Shown: piece after piece, positions 12,804-24,530 of the stretch
Layout: each line of letters opens with the position of its first letter
Position numbering within the stretch: the first letter of the stretch is position 1
Origin: Leucaena leucocephala
Taxonomy: Eukaryota > Streptophyta > Magnoliopsida > Fabales > Fabaceae
Assembly: GCA_037074615.1 (NCBI GenBank)
Contig: CM073524.1
Span: 18,057,406 to 18,121,405, forward strand
Direction of reading: 5' to 3'
DNA: 64,000 nucleotides
Translations under genes and position numbers: made by a program
Notes under the pieces: generated by a model
Told to the model about the DNA's origin: nothing
The model's database searches: none
The model's input: the letters and a program-made list of their open reading frames with translations, nothing else

Positions 12804-15170
12804 TGTCATATCCTAATTTTTTTCTATCGGTATAATACTGATAGAGGAAAGAGGTTTAGAAAGGATTGTGATGATGAATGGAAAAGAAAAGAATTATTAG
12901 ATGAAGGTTTAAAGAAAAGGGACTAAATTGAAAAGTATAAAAGTTCCTTAGTGCAAAATGTAAAGTAGACATAAACTTTGGGCCATGAAGTATAATTATG
13001 AAAAGTTGAGGGCCTAAAGTGTAATTTTTAAAAGTTCCGGGGCAAAATGGTAATTATGAGAAAGTTGAGCCGGAAAAGGCCCAAAAAATGCTTGGAATCA
13101 GTTCCGTCCTAAATTTTTCAAGAAAATAGAGAAAATTATTCTGATCAATTTGACACAACACAAAATTTTGATTTGAGGTCCAGAAAAATTGATATAAATT
13201 CTTAAAGATAGGAAAACTAATGTAGTATGCTATGGACCTCAGAATTAGATGAAATTTGGTAGTAAATTCTTGTAATTAATATGAGAATTTATAAAACTGA
13301 CAGAAGTAAAAAAGGAGTCCTGTAGAGTTAATTATGGAATTTACGATGAAAAAGGACCCTGATAAAGGGTTTAAAGAAAATGTATGTAATTTTTATCAGG
13401 ACTTCTGGGTCTCAAAAAATTATAAAACTTTGTAGAGAATTCATTTTATATTAGAATGAATTTCTAAGAATGTTAGAATCATTAAAAGAGGTGTTTAGCA
13501 TTTATTCCAAGATCAAGCTAACTTTAAGGATAACGGTATAAGGGAAGTACATTGGGATTTGTACCAATTAGCTATTGGACCTAAAAGAGGCTCAAGATTT
13601 CATCCTAGGGAATCCCAATAAGTCCCAAAAGTTGTCTTGGAGCCCAAGTCCAATAATGAATAATATATGGATTTTGAAAAAAAAAGAAAAAGGAATAAAG
13701 TAGGAATTAGGGTTTGCACATGGTGGGACCGATAAAGCTTTACACATGGAGTCCAAGGCAAGGGGAAGAGAAGATTTTTGTCATGTGATTTTATCTCAAA
13801 TTGGCTTGTTGGAGAAGTTTGGTATAAAAGCAATTATGAGCCATTAGATCAAATAGTGCACAAAGTGATCTTGGCCTTTCCATAAGATTTTCTATAAATA
13901 CCCCCATATTTTCTGTTCCAAACCGTCGCATGAGAACCCTTGGGGAAACTATGGCAAAATGAAAACTCAAGCCAAGACAAAGAAGAATTCAAGGTCCAAA
14001 GTTCAAGCAAGCTAGAGATTAAAGGTAAGCAATTTATCCTAGCTAATTTTCCTTTGATTTGGGAGCTTGAACTTAGGGTTTTCATGGAAGAAAGTTGAGT
14101 TTTCTCTAAGGTGTATATGCTGTCCAAAACCTTAGATGAAAGGAGAAAGAAGAAATTAAAGTTATAGTTATATGATTAAAGCTTAAACAAGCTAGTTAGA
14201 TGATTGGTTGCTGAATCAAGTTGATATTCTTGATTTTGCCATGGTTGAAATATTTTGATTTGCACTGTTCATGATAGAAGGAGATAGAATTTCAATGATC
14301 TAATGCTTCCATTGAATTTATATGATAATTTTGTGTAGGATTGGATAGGTTTTGAACCTTGGAAACATTGGAATTGAAAGTTATGATGTTTGGAATTGTT
14401 CTCTGTTACTGTTCACTCACATAAATAGTGATTGGAATTTCATGGTTTTGATGATTCCAATGGTTTTAAAATGAAAATTTGTGTGGGATAAAGTAGAGAA
14501 ACAAGTATGGGAAGCATTGGAATCAAAATGAGAATTTTTGAAAGAATTATGCATGCTTTTCAATTCTGTCCAGAACAGTGCATGGGAACTGGAATTGCAT
14601 GATTCTAAGCTCATAAATGGATTCAAAAGATGAAATTGTGTAGGGTAAGGTCAAGACATCAATTGATTCAAAGGCCAAGTCAATTGGTAAAGATTAAAGG
14701 AAGTTATGTTAGTTAAAGTAAGTTTAATATTCAAGAGAAGTTAGATTGTAATGAATGGATGATTATGTGATGTTTGGATTTGATTGTGGACTCAAAAGAG
14801 GCTACCACACATCAAGGAAAAGTAAGAAGGAAGAAGCAAAGTTAAAGTGAAAGGAAGTAAAGCAATAAGGTAGTAAACTTACCCTAAACTTGTATGTATT
14901 GTATGTTATGCTTGATTGTGCTATGGTCATAAACTTATTTTTTCATTAAATTTCAAGATGTTATCTTCGAGTATAATTTTGAACCACTTCATTTCGATTT
15001 TTCTAGAATTAATTATGATTTTTCAAAGTTCATCGCCTAATCTAGAATACCATATGAACAGTAACTCGCTAAGAGCAAAAATTCCAGATTTAGCTAATGG
15101 ACTTCAAAGGTCAAGTGGTTCTAAATGCTACTGAATGGTCCCTAAGACGTACGAAAATAAGGATGTTACA
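12804..15170 (+). mobile_element. Solo chromovirus-like LTR inside the RT gene, TSD CGAAG
   Basis: Runs from TGTCATATCC to GGATGTTACA (2367 bp) between CGAAG copies at 12799-12803 and 15171-15175. The RT coding sequence stops and resumes exactly at the TSD. It shares a TATA box and flanking sequence with the LTR at 5238. It is shorter because about 0.8 kb is missing near 14925, where sequence like 7600 jumps to sequence like 8340. ORFs inside it (13849-14127 and 14417-14626, minus) are not gene-like. Confidence 0.9.
13893..13900 (+). promoter_or_regulatory. LTR TATA box
   Basis: TATAAATA followed by CCCCCATATTTT in the solo LTR at 12804-15170. Confidence 0.65.
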
Positions 15171-16113
15171 CGAAGACCAAGATAAGACCACACTCACATG
15201 TCCATTTGGCACCTATGCTTATAGGAGGATGCCATTTAGCTTGTGTAATGCTCTTGGAAGATTTCAAAGAGCTATGGTGTCTATATTCAGTGAATTATTG
15301 GAAAGCAACATAGAGGTATTCATGGATGATTTTATAGTGTATGGTAAGAATTTTAATGAATGTTTAGAAAGTTTAGAGAAAGTCTTATCAAGGTGCATTA
15401 AGAAAAAACTTGTGTTGAATTTTGAGAAATGCCATTTTATGGTAGATAGAGGCATAGTTCTAGGACACTTAATATCTAAGAATAGGATTGAAGTAGATAA
15501 AGCAAAGATTGAGGTGATTTCTTCTCTTCTTTATACCACATCTTTAAAGAAACTAAGGTCATTTCTAGGAAATGCTGGATTTTATAGAAGATTCATTAAG
15601 GACTTTAGCAAGATTGCATCTCCACTTTCTAAGCTCATGCAAAAAGATGTAGAGTTCTGTTTTGATGATACTTGCAAGAGAGCATTTTACACTATTAAAA
15701 CTATGCTTATCACACCACCTATACTTGTTGCACCTAATTAGCATTTAGATTTTGAGCTTTCATGTGATGCATCAAATAAAGTTGTAGGTGCAATGTTAGG
15801 ACAAAAAGATGGTAAGCTGTCTAAAGTCATTTCATATGCCTCTAAGACATTAGATAGTGCTTAAAAGAATTACACCACAGCAGAAAAGGAACTCTTTTCT
15901 ATTGTGTTTGCACTTGATAAATTCAGATCTTATCTTTTAAGTTCTAAAGTGATTATATACACTGACCATGCTGCTATGAAGTTCTTGCTTAAAAACCCAC
16001 AGTCAAAGCTCAACTATTGAGATGGTGTTGCTAATTTAGGAATTTGATATTCAAATAAGGGATAAAATTGGAGTAAGGAATGTGGTAGCTGATCATCTTA
16101 GTAGGTTGCTTTA
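15171..16113 (+). pseudogene. pol: Athila-like RT C-terminal half and RNase H
   Basis: The RT gene resumes with CPFGTYAYRRMPFSLCNA. The catalytic motif FMDDF is intact at 15319-15333, followed by GHLISKNRIEVDKAKI and the connection region FLGNAGFYRRFIKDFSKIA. RNase H follows (FELSCDASN, the YTDHAA motif with its Asp at 15964, and near the end VADHLSRLL). The frame is open from 15171 to 15738, then broken by stops after APN and after LDSA and by a frame change near 16025. RNase H would have removed the RNA strand during reverse transcription. Confidence 0.85.
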
Positions 16114-16313
16114 AAATACAAGGTGAGTATTAGATCCTGACCTCATTTGTGATGAATTTAGTGATTGTTCTATTTCTGTGATTTCTACAATTGCACCTTA
16201 GTTTTGCCACATAGTGAACTATATTGTTACTAGTATGATTTCACCTTCTTTATGTCATTTTCAGGGTCAAAAGATCAAGCATGAGGTGAGATATTACATA
16301 TGGGAACCACCCA

Positions 16314-17092
16314 TTCAATGGAAGATTTGCAATGAAGTTATAAGAAGATGTGTGCCAAGTGAATAAATTGATAGCATTCTTACAGCATACCATTCTGCTA
16401 GCTGTGGACTATCTCTCAAGATGGGTGGAGGCTATACCAATAAGAAAAGATGATGCAGTGACAGTTTCTAGATTCCTTAAGTCAAACATTTTCTCAAGAT
16501 TTGGTGTACCAAGAGCTATAGTGAGTGATCAAGGCTCTCATTTCTATAATAAGATTTTAAGTGGGTTATTTTCCAAGTTTAGGATCAAGCTTAAGGTTTC
16601 AACAGCTTATCACCCCCAAACAAAGGGTCAAGCTAAAAATTCCAACAAAGCTATTAAGAGGATTCTAGAGAGGATACTAAGACCCTCAAGGAAAGATTAG
16701 AGTGTAAGGTTAGATGAAGCTTTGTGGGCATACAGAATAGCTCATAAGACCCTACTTGAGATGTCCCCATATAGAATGGTTTATGGTAAGACATGTCATT
16801 TACTAGTAGAAGTTGAGCACAAAGCATTCTGGGAAGTCAAAGCTTGTAATATGGAATTTGACACTACTGGAGAAGAAAGAATGCTGCAGATTCAGGAATT
16901 GGAAGAAATTAGGCTAGATGCTTATGAGAATTCCAGGATTTACAAGGAGAAAGCTAAGCTTATTTATGATAAATAGATTCTACGCAAGAAGTTCTAGGTT
17001 GGCGATAGAGTTTTGAAATTTAAAGCCAGATATACATTCAAACCTAGAAAACTTACTACTAGATGGGATGGCCCCTATATGGTGACTAAGGT
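16314..17092 (+). pseudogene. pol: Athila-like integrase with internal deletion
   Basis: Integrase would join element DNA to the genome. NEVIRRCVPSE near 16330 matches the region before the zinc finger. The sequence then jumps straight to LLAVDYLSRWVEAIP at about 16398, so the HHCC finger and the first catalytic Asp (family IDFMGP) are deleted. The second Asp remains (VSDQGSHF, 16527). The catalytic Glu is replaced: the family GQVEVSN reads GQAKNSN. The C-terminal part (ALWAYRIAHKTLLEMSPYRMVYGK, then GDRVLKF and RWDGPYMVTKV) follows, with stops. The gene is cut at 17093 by the reversed solo LTR. Confidence 0.85.
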
Positions 17093-17936
17093 CCATGTAT
17101 CACATCCTAATTTTCTTACATCTTAAGGAACATTCGATAGCTTCTATAACTACTTTTAAGGTTATTGAAGTCAAATTACACAATTTGAAATTTTACTCTA
17201 TCGAGTACTGTTCACTGTGTAAATTCCAGACAAGTTGTCTGATTTTGAAAAATCATAAATAAATCTAAAAAGATCAAATCGAAGTGGTTCAAGTTTCTAC
17301 GTGAAGATAACTTAATCATATTTTAGGGAAAAATAAATTGTTGACCACACCTTGACCAAGTCAACGTCAGTAAATGCTCAAAATTTATTGTTCATCCAAC
17401 ATTATTCCCCTGAATCTAGCATTTTGGTCCCAATTTTGAAAAATTATATCTCCATGTGTAGACATCCAAATGAGGATTTCTATATATCAAATCTAAGCTT
17501 GGTATGTCTACTATTTATTGATAAAGTATCATATATTTATTCTATCATTTACTATTTTTCATTATAGCTCAAAGGTCACTGCCTCATTACGAGTTACTGT
17601 TAGTGGCAAATTTCTAGCAACCAACTTTACATACATATGCATAACATGCATCAATCACATATCAATCAGGCTAAATAATTCTTAACTTCTCTTTATGCAT
17701 CTTCATCTCCTCCATCTTAAGAAGACCTACTGTGATTGGATTGATATGGAAGGAGTGAGATTTCTGGGAAAATCTCAGTAGGAAACGGTACTAAATAGTG
17801 TATGCATTAATGTAAATACTTGTGCTTGCTTCTAAAAGAGTTAACATTATATAATGTGCATGTTTCCATGTAACATATGAAATACAATTTACCAAAGTAA
17901 TCATAGAAATAGAGATTCAATCATATACACATATGC

Positions 17937-18110
17937 CACGGCTGGAAAAAAGGCTTTCTAAATCGGTTGAAAATAGACTTCTACACCGGACTTTGATCCG
18001 GTGTAGAAACAGCCCGTGTAAAAAGTTTAATATTCTACACCGGTTGTATATGATCGGTGTAAACAATCAGCTTTTTTAAATCGGTTATTCCATACAACCA
18101 GTTTAAAAAG
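17937..18110. repeat. CACTA left terminal inverted repeat and subterminal repeats
   Basis: The terminal repeat CACGGCTGGAAAAAAGGC is followed by a perfect 12-bp inverted repeat at 17979-17990 and 17997-18008 with a 6-base loop. Further ACACCGG and ATCGGTGTA copies lie to about 18100. Such subterminal arrays bind transposase in known En/Spm elements; that role is inferred here. Confidence 0.75.
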
Positions 18111-18291
18111 TAATGTCAAAATAAAAAAAAAATCAGAATAAAAAAAACTCTAGGTCCGAAATTATTTCCTTCTTCGTCAAAAATCTGAAGGAGAATGAGA
18201 GTGATGAAGAAGAATAGGTACCTGTAAAATGCAAGCAGAGAACAAAAAAGTGGAAGAAAGAAAAAGCCAGAGAACCCAGAAACAAAGAAAC

Positions 18292-18586
18292 AAAAACTCA
18301 GATATATGCACAGAAATGAAAACCCATAAACATCGTCACCTAATTGAAGATATCACAAAAACATCGTCACAATTCCTTTTGGTTACCTGCTCAAAAGCAA
18401 ACAAAAATATATTTAAACAGAACCCAGAAATTAATGAGAAAAAAACCTAAATATATACACAAAAACAAAAACCTAGAAACGATGTTACCTAATTAAAGAT
18501 ATCACAGAAACATCATCACAATTCCTCCGACTTACCCAGTTAAAAGTGAACAGAAATATATTTAAACAAAATCGAGAAAGAAAGGA
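18292..18586. repeat. Tandem duplication inside the CACTA element
   Basis: Two diverged copies of about 149 bp start at 18292 and 18441. They share, in order, AAAAACYYARATATAT, ACCTAATT, AGATATCACA, CATCACAATTCC and ATATATTTAAACA. The open frame at 18229-18450 spans this repeat and shows no known domain. Confidence 0.65.
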
Positions 18587-19978
18587 ACAAAAAAATGGAC
18601 ACCCACCACCGCAGATCTGGGTCTTCTTCTTGACGAGCTTTAGAGGCTACAACGACTGACTTCAACAATAGAGAACAATGAGCACAGGTATGGTCACATA
18701 TTGTTGGAAATTGTGCCCTAGGGGCCAATCATTGTCTTATAAATATTATTGTTTTTGAATGTCTTAATTATGTTATCACATTATTTGCATGTTTACTGTG
18801 ATGACCATCCTTGGATAACTCATGATCTTATCCTAAATGTCCCTGGTCGGTCATCTATGCGGGAGCAGAGATGAAATAAGACCAGTATGACTTTGAAGAT
18901 ATATAGAGATATAAATCAAAGTCATAGGCACATGTAAGAGTACAAGGTGCTGGACCGACCCGCTATGAGAGAGCTGCATGGGTTAAGTCATAAGCTTCTC
19001 TGTACAAGCCATGTCACTATGCCCTTTAACCTGAGATCATCATGGATTCCTACATGACAAACGCTCAGCTTTGACCTAGTCAAAAGTCACTTTTGACCAA
19101 GTGATCATAAAGGCTATGTTCGGGCTTAGTGTTTTTTCATCCGGAGGAATGTGAATGGTCAAGATGAAATTTGTCCCTCACATTCGTAGAGAGATATTAC
19201 TGGGCCCCTCGATGAGTGAGTCTGAGAAAAGTATGGCCATACTGTAATGGAAGGGTAGTTCCATTACGATAGTCAGACTACTCAGGGGATCGAGAAAGTA
19301 ATGGTCAGGAAAAGGAGGATGACGTTCTCCATGCCTAATCCATGACTGAAATATCGTGTGACAAAAGGGACATGATATGGTTGTATGAAAGGTAACATCG
19401 TTCATCGATCCTCATATGTTTTGGGTAGTCATAATGTCTTGCTAGAGGCCTCTTACGACTTGTGGGTTAGTATAGTAACTGGCCCACTGCCAACTTCATA
19501 TGGGCCTATAGGTCGCACATAAAATAGCTCAACTCGAGCTGTGATGTCCAGGTTCATTGAATCTAAGACATGTCTTGATTAAATGAATAATCTAGGGTGA
19601 ATTTATATATTATATATATATAAATTTGTATTTATATATTATATATAATATAAGATATATTTGCAAGATTTAATTTATAAGTATAAATTAAATCTCTATC
19701 ACTTTTGAATTTGAATTTAAATGGATATGATCTATTTGAATTTGAAATTCAAATTGATAAGATATCTCAAATTTGATTTATGAGAATAAATCAAATATAA
19801 TTCCGTCTTATCTTTATTAAATAAATAGGTGATTTAAATCTGTGGGACGGATTTAATAAAAACCATATTTATTTAATTAGTTTCTTATCAAACTATGTAA
19901 TATATGATATTGTATTAATTTTAGAATTAATATAAGATTAATTCTGAAGCCCGGCCCAAGTAGAAGCCCTATAGCATC

Positions 19979-19988
19979 CTATATATTT
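19979..19988 (+). promoter_or_regulatory. Copia LTR TATA-like box
   Basis: CTATATATTT about 640 bases before the LTR end, followed within 30 bases by GGGTTCTACACACAAC, a plausible transcription start region. Confidence 0.45.
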
Positions 19989-20235
19989 GACATTAGGAGC
20001 TAGGGTTCTACACACAACACACAAGAGAAAAAGGGGCAAGGAGAGTGCAAAAGGTTTGCAGATAAGAAACTACCGGAATAGAGACGGTGAGGACGAAATC
20101 TTGAGAAAACCCTAGAGGGACAAGAGGAGCTAGCACGTCGTTCGTGGTTAGAACGTTATTCGGTGTGGATACCGGTAGAGGAAGCCGATATGAGTTGTCG
20201 ACTTCTTGCGATCGAGAAAAGAGCACCAGGTACGA

Positions 20236-20505
20236 TGAGGTCGCGACCAGTTGACACAGAGGTCGCGATCAAATTGGCTTCTGAACGTCAGAAATCCGAA
20301 AAGAGACTACAATTCGCGACTAGAAGCAGAGGAAGTCGATACGGCAAACTCCAGAGACGACAGGTCGCGACTAGAAGCTGAGTAGGTCGAGACTGAAAAC
20401 TCCAGAAGCGACAGGTCGTGACAGGAAGCTGAGAAGGTTGCGACTGAAAACTCCAGAGGCGAAGAGTTGTGACTAGTGGACACTGAGGTCACGACCACAG
20501 CTTGA
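20236..20505 (+). repeat. GTCGCGAC motif cluster in the copia LTR
   Basis: About ten exact or near copies (for example AGGTCGCGACCAG near 20240, AGGTCGCGACTAG near 20368, AGGTCGTGAC near 20422, AGGTCACGACC near 20485) lie in the final 400 bases of the LTR. The motif is the same as in the Ty3-type elements, although copia LTRs are unrelated to them. Confidence 0.7.
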
Positions 20506-20900
20506 ATACTGAAGTTAACACTTCTTTCTCCTTGACTTAAACACATTCGGTAGATCCTGGCTGGGAATGGAAAAATTTTTAAAGTTAATTTCCGCTGCGT
20601 GTCTTCCAATTCCCTTCACATATCTAGGTCTTCTTCTTCGGCTAGCTTTAGATGGTGTGTTACGAAGGTGGAGCTTCCTGTCACTATGTGTTCTCCCTTG
20701 TCTAGTTTTCTCTATGGATGACGGTATGATTTGTGAAGATAGGGAATCGTAAAAAATTAATGCTTTTTGTTAGATTTTTAATAGCAAAGACATTCTACAC
20801 CGTATGTAATTCTATACGCTGTAGATAAGACTGGTTTAAAAATATATTTTTTAAAGCCCCATTTTTAAATCGGTCACTGTGGAATCGGTTTAAAAAAACT

Positions 20901-20999
20901 GACTGGTGGCAATTTTGTAAATAAGATGAAATATTTACACCAGTCATGTTTTACAACTGGTGTAAATATTTCATCTTATTTACAAAAATGCCACCAGTC
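20901..20999. repeat. 44-bp fold-back in the CACTA element
   Basis: The arms 20901-20944 and 20956-20999 are inverted copies with one mismatch around an 11-base loop. The outer arm ends are GACTGGTGGC and GCCACCAGTC. Confidence 0.85.
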
Positions 21000-21181
21000 A
21001 TGACTTTTTACACCGGTCACTACTTTTTACACCGGTCATATTTTGCAACCGGTGTAAATATTTTATCTTATTTACAAAAATGCCACCAGTCATGACTTTT
21101 TAGACCGGTCATGTTTTATAACCGGTGTAAATATTTTATCTTATTTACAAAAATACCACCAGTCATTTTTTAAACCGTCTC
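20956..21181. repeat. CACTA subterminal tandem repeats
   Basis: Three units beginning ACYGGTGTAAATATTT at 20956, 21048 and 21121, each followed by ATCTTATTTACAAAAAT and CACCAGTCAT. Palindromic ACCGGT cores alternate in both orientations. The third unit is cut by the solo LTR at 21182. Confidence 0.75.
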
Positions 21182-23954
21182 TGTAACATCCCAATTTTTG
21201 GGTCTAGTTGAACTGGGAGGTAGTCTGATATGGGCAGGCTGCTAACCCGTAGTCCTAGGGTAGTAATCTGATATGGGCGGATTATTTACCTGTATTTTGT
21301 AGGGATCCGAGGGATGAGCTAAGTCCTTCAGGATTTAAAGATAAGTTAAGTCTTTAACCTACAGAATCGGGACAGTTCGCCTAGGTTCAAAATGAGGAAT
21401 GTGAGAAATATCCTAAGTCTTAAGCCTAGGAATTCTGCAGGTAGCTTGATATGGGCTGGCTTTTGTGTAAGATAACCTAATATGGGCGGGTTGTCGAGCC
21501 TTTCAAGTAATGATGACTCCCGAAGAGTTTAAGGGATGAGTTATTGAAAGAGAATTTCTAGAACTTAAGATAAAGGATGAGAAGATGAGCAATGAGGCCA
21601 GAAAGAGAATGCAGGGGCAAAATCGTAATTATGGGAAAGATCGGGCTGGTAGCCGATGAGTACCATATTTTGCCAGAAAATAGAGAAAATTATGCTGATC
21701 ATTTCACTGAACTGTGAAATGTGCATATGAGGTCTCTATGTGTATGAAAGAATTAGAAATATGACCAGGGGTAAAATGGTCATTTTGGAAAAGTGTGCGC
21801 GTGAGTGCTTTTTCAGGCCAAAACAGCCCGGTCCGGATAAAATATATGAAAATACTGGGAGATAGAGAAACGGATTCCGGGTTGAATGAGGAGTCACGGA
21901 ATTTTGATTTGAGGTCCCGATTTTTCTGTAAAAATTCCGGAAGATGGGAATTTACAGTTATAATCGGTAAAGGAAAAGCAGTCCCGATAGGGATGATCGG
22001 ACTATGGCCAGGGGGCGTATAGTGTTTCTAAGGCCTTTAGTGACACCACCGAAGGCCCAGGCCCATTAGATCAGTCCAGTGGTAAAGGGGCCGGTGTCCG
22101 GGAAAAAGGTGCAAAATGACGAAAATGCCCCTATGTTATAGAACAGCTGAAGAATGAGTAAAGGGTATTTTGGTCATTTGTCTAAGGTTAGACAGTCCAG
22201 GGAAGTTATCTGGATAGTTGACCAGGGTCAAAGAATACTCTGGTAAGATGGGAAAAGACAATAATGCCCTAGACCTAATAAAGTAAAGAAAGAGAGACTA
22301 AGGGCATTTTGGTAATTTACCAAGGGATGTTTCTTGGGAATCGTGCCATCAGGGTACTTGGGCTGGATCAGAGACCCAATATAATATTCCCAGGCCCAAA
22401 AACGCAGGCCCAGTGATTCAGGGGGAAAAGTGACATTAAAATAATGATTTAATGACTTTTCAGTAAAGTAAAGTTACTCGGTCGGCACGATAACCGAGGA
22501 GGTGATCAGATAAAGTCCAGGACTTATCTGGATAGCATTGGAAGGCGTGAAAGGTCCCTTCCAGATGCCACATGGCGTCATCTTAGAGGCAGAAGAAAAG
22601 TTAAGGACACATGGCATGATCTCAGCCGCTGACTCCGGTGCAAGACTCTGGAACTATCTGGAAAGGCTGAGTCAGCTGATGAGGTGTCCCGGGTTTTAGA
22701 CATGTGAGAAATGTGCTGCTGAGGTGTCCGCTGAGGTGTCCACTGAGGTGTCCTAGATGATGCAGTAAAAAGGAATAAAAGAAAATAGGAAATCCAGGAA
22801 AAATCAGGACCACATGTTCAGATGGCTTCAAATTTACAGAAATGCCATCCATCAAAGCTATAAATACCCCCTTCCCCTCTCATTTTATGCATCCCACGAT
22901 TTTTGCAAGAAAAGAGAGAGAAAGAAGAGAGAGAAGGAGAAAGAAAGAAAGAAAGAAAGGAAATTCTGGTGGAGTTGGAAGCAGTATAGAAGTTCTGGAG
23001 TTCTGCTTTTGATGTAGTAACTAATCCTAGCTTTTATGTAATGGCTTTGTGATTTGATGTGCTATTGTTTGGTTGGATTGGTGTCTTATATGTTATGCTT
23101 GAAGCTCTACTACATAATGCTATGATCATATGTTATTATTGAGTATGGAAGCACGCAGCATACTTATCTGTACACAATCACAAGAAGCACTATCACACTG
23201 CATTACATATACTGTTATGATTATTACTACTGAGATTCCCCCGAATCCCATCCCCTATATATAACCCGTTACAGGGAGGTTATATCGAAGTAAATTCTGA
23301 GAATGCTAAGAGATGCCGTTATGCTGCCAAAATTATGACAAGATAACAGTAGCGAGGAAAGGAGCTGATACGTACTGTGTACGTAGGTACTGTCTAAGGA
23401 GGCTGGAAGTGAGTGGACCTAGCAGGTTCATCCAGTCTTTCCTGGGTACTTACGTAGAATGGTAGTTCTCACGGGAATTACCGAATCGGTACAAGATCAG
23501 TTACTTTTTAAAGATGAAGTGTAGCGGTTATGCTGCTGGATTTTAGGCAGGAAATGATGTAATAGAAATATGAGGATTTTGTGTATGCCTTGTTGTATGA
23601 CATTTTGTTATTTAATAATAAATATTGTTTGGCATGTTCAATTTGTGAATGAGAAATGATAAGAGAAATTCGCAGGTCTTGAGGTAGCAGTGTTCTGACC
23701 TCAGTTTGACCTAGTAAACGAAGGAGTTTGGCCACGAAATTTGGTGAGCCAGTGGTACACGTCTGGGGCATTACATGGATAGGTAATAAGCCCTGTTTGG
23801 ATGTGTAGAATGAGATTAATCAGTTCTCAAATTAAATGTCCAGAATAAGGAACTTAAGAGTAAAATTTTGAATTTCTGGGCTTAAGTTACGATATAATCA
23901 AGCTAATGTTGCTTCGGCAAGTGTACTCTGAGGAGTCTAAGGGAGGATGTTTCA
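21182..23954 (+). mobile_element. Solo chromovirus-like LTR inside the CACTA element, TSD GTCTC
   Basis: Runs from TGTAACATCC to GGATGTTTCA (2773 bp) between GTCTC copies at 21177-21181 and 23955-23959. The TATA box is at 22859-22866, followed by a GA-rich tract, and a 7-bp-stem hairpin lies at 23369-23385. The GAGATT/AATCTC hairpin near 23232 has lost a pair. It is closely related to the reversed LTR at 62037. No coding gene. Confidence 0.9.
22859..22866 (+). promoter_or_regulatory. LTR TATA box
   Basis: TATAAATA followed by CCCCCTTCCCC, with a purine-rich GAAAGA tract about 45 bases downstream. Confidence 0.65.
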
Positions 23955-23959
23955 GTCTC

Positions 23960-24011
23960 CGCAATGATCGGTTTAAAAATGGGGCTTTAAAAAGCCTATT
24001 TTCCACTAGTG
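23960..24011. repeat. CACTA right terminal inverted repeat
   Basis: Ends GCCTATTTTCCACTAGTG; the complement begins CACTAGTGGAAAA, the canonical CACTA terminus. It keeps the intact CACTA bases that the left end has lost. Confidence 0.85.
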
Positions 24012-24522
24012 TGCAACACAATTCAATATAGCCAAAGCACAACCAAGCATAACATTCAATACATACAAGTTTAAGATAGTTTACTACCTGTTGTGTAACC
24101 TTTCCTTTAGTCCTTAGCCTTTGCTCTAAGGTTCCTTCTTTTCATAGGTCAGAGCCTATATATAGCATAATAATATTTTATTATTATCCTGTCCAGTATT
24201 GCTCTACTTAACTTAAGCTTAACTTGAGGTAATACCCCTAATCTGACAATCCCCTAACTTTCTTTCTATCAAGGCTAACCTTATCAAGAGAGAGACATTT
24301 CTCTATTCTAACTATTAAATTCATAAGAACAATCCTCTACTTTATTAGAGCAGAGACTAGAATAAATTACTTATATTATTCCTAAGCTTGCCAAGTCCCT
24401 AAGCTCATTGGATTTCTCCTAACTTAGCCAGAACTCCTTATTTTTCTTCCTTTCTTTCTCTTTTTTTTTTCTCTTCTTTCTTTGCTCTTGGCCATGTTGT
24501 GCATGGAATGGAGGGGGCGGGG

Positions 24523-24530
24523 TATTTATA
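24523..24530 (-). promoter_or_regulatory. LTR TATA box
   Basis: Reversed TATAAATA with adjoining C-run in the reversed solo LTR at 17098-25852. Confidence 0.6.

Larger units (their letters stand above)
18702..20618 (+). mobile_element. Ty1/copia-type solo LTR, TSD CATAT
   Basis: Runs from TGTTGGAAATTGTG to CCCTTCA (1917 bp) between CATAT copies at 18697-18701 and 20619-20623. The terminal sequence TGTTGGAAATTGTGCCCTA and the CCGCTGCGTG near the end are typical of Ty1/copia LTRs. A TATA-like CTATATATTT is near 19979. Its last 400 bases hold a GTCGCGAC cluster. No internal region is present. Orientation is inferred from the LTR start and the TATA position. Short ORFs in it lack domains. Confidence 0.8.
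17937..24011. mobile_element. Non-autonomous CACTA DNA transposon, TSD TGC
   Basis: The right end is the complement of CACTAGTGGAAAATAGGC. The left end, CACGGCTGGAAAAAAGGC, is a decayed copy. Both ends are flanked by TGC (17934-17936 and 24012-24014), the 3-bp duplication typical of CACTA elements. Of 6075 bp, two nested solo LTRs account for most, leaving about 1.4 kb of its own sequence. Subterminal ACACCGG/CCGGTGT repeats lie at both ends. No transposase coding sequence is recognisable, so it would depend on a transposase from elsewhere. Confidence 0.85.

Noticed and set aside
15264..15455. 63-aa minus-strand ORF.
   Set aside because: Antisense shadow of the reverse transcriptase around the FMDDF motif.
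20008..20609. Overlapping ORFs in the copia solo LTR.
   Set aside because: The minus-strand frame at 20307-20609 is a reading of the motif cluster (repeated SLLEFSVST), not a protein family.
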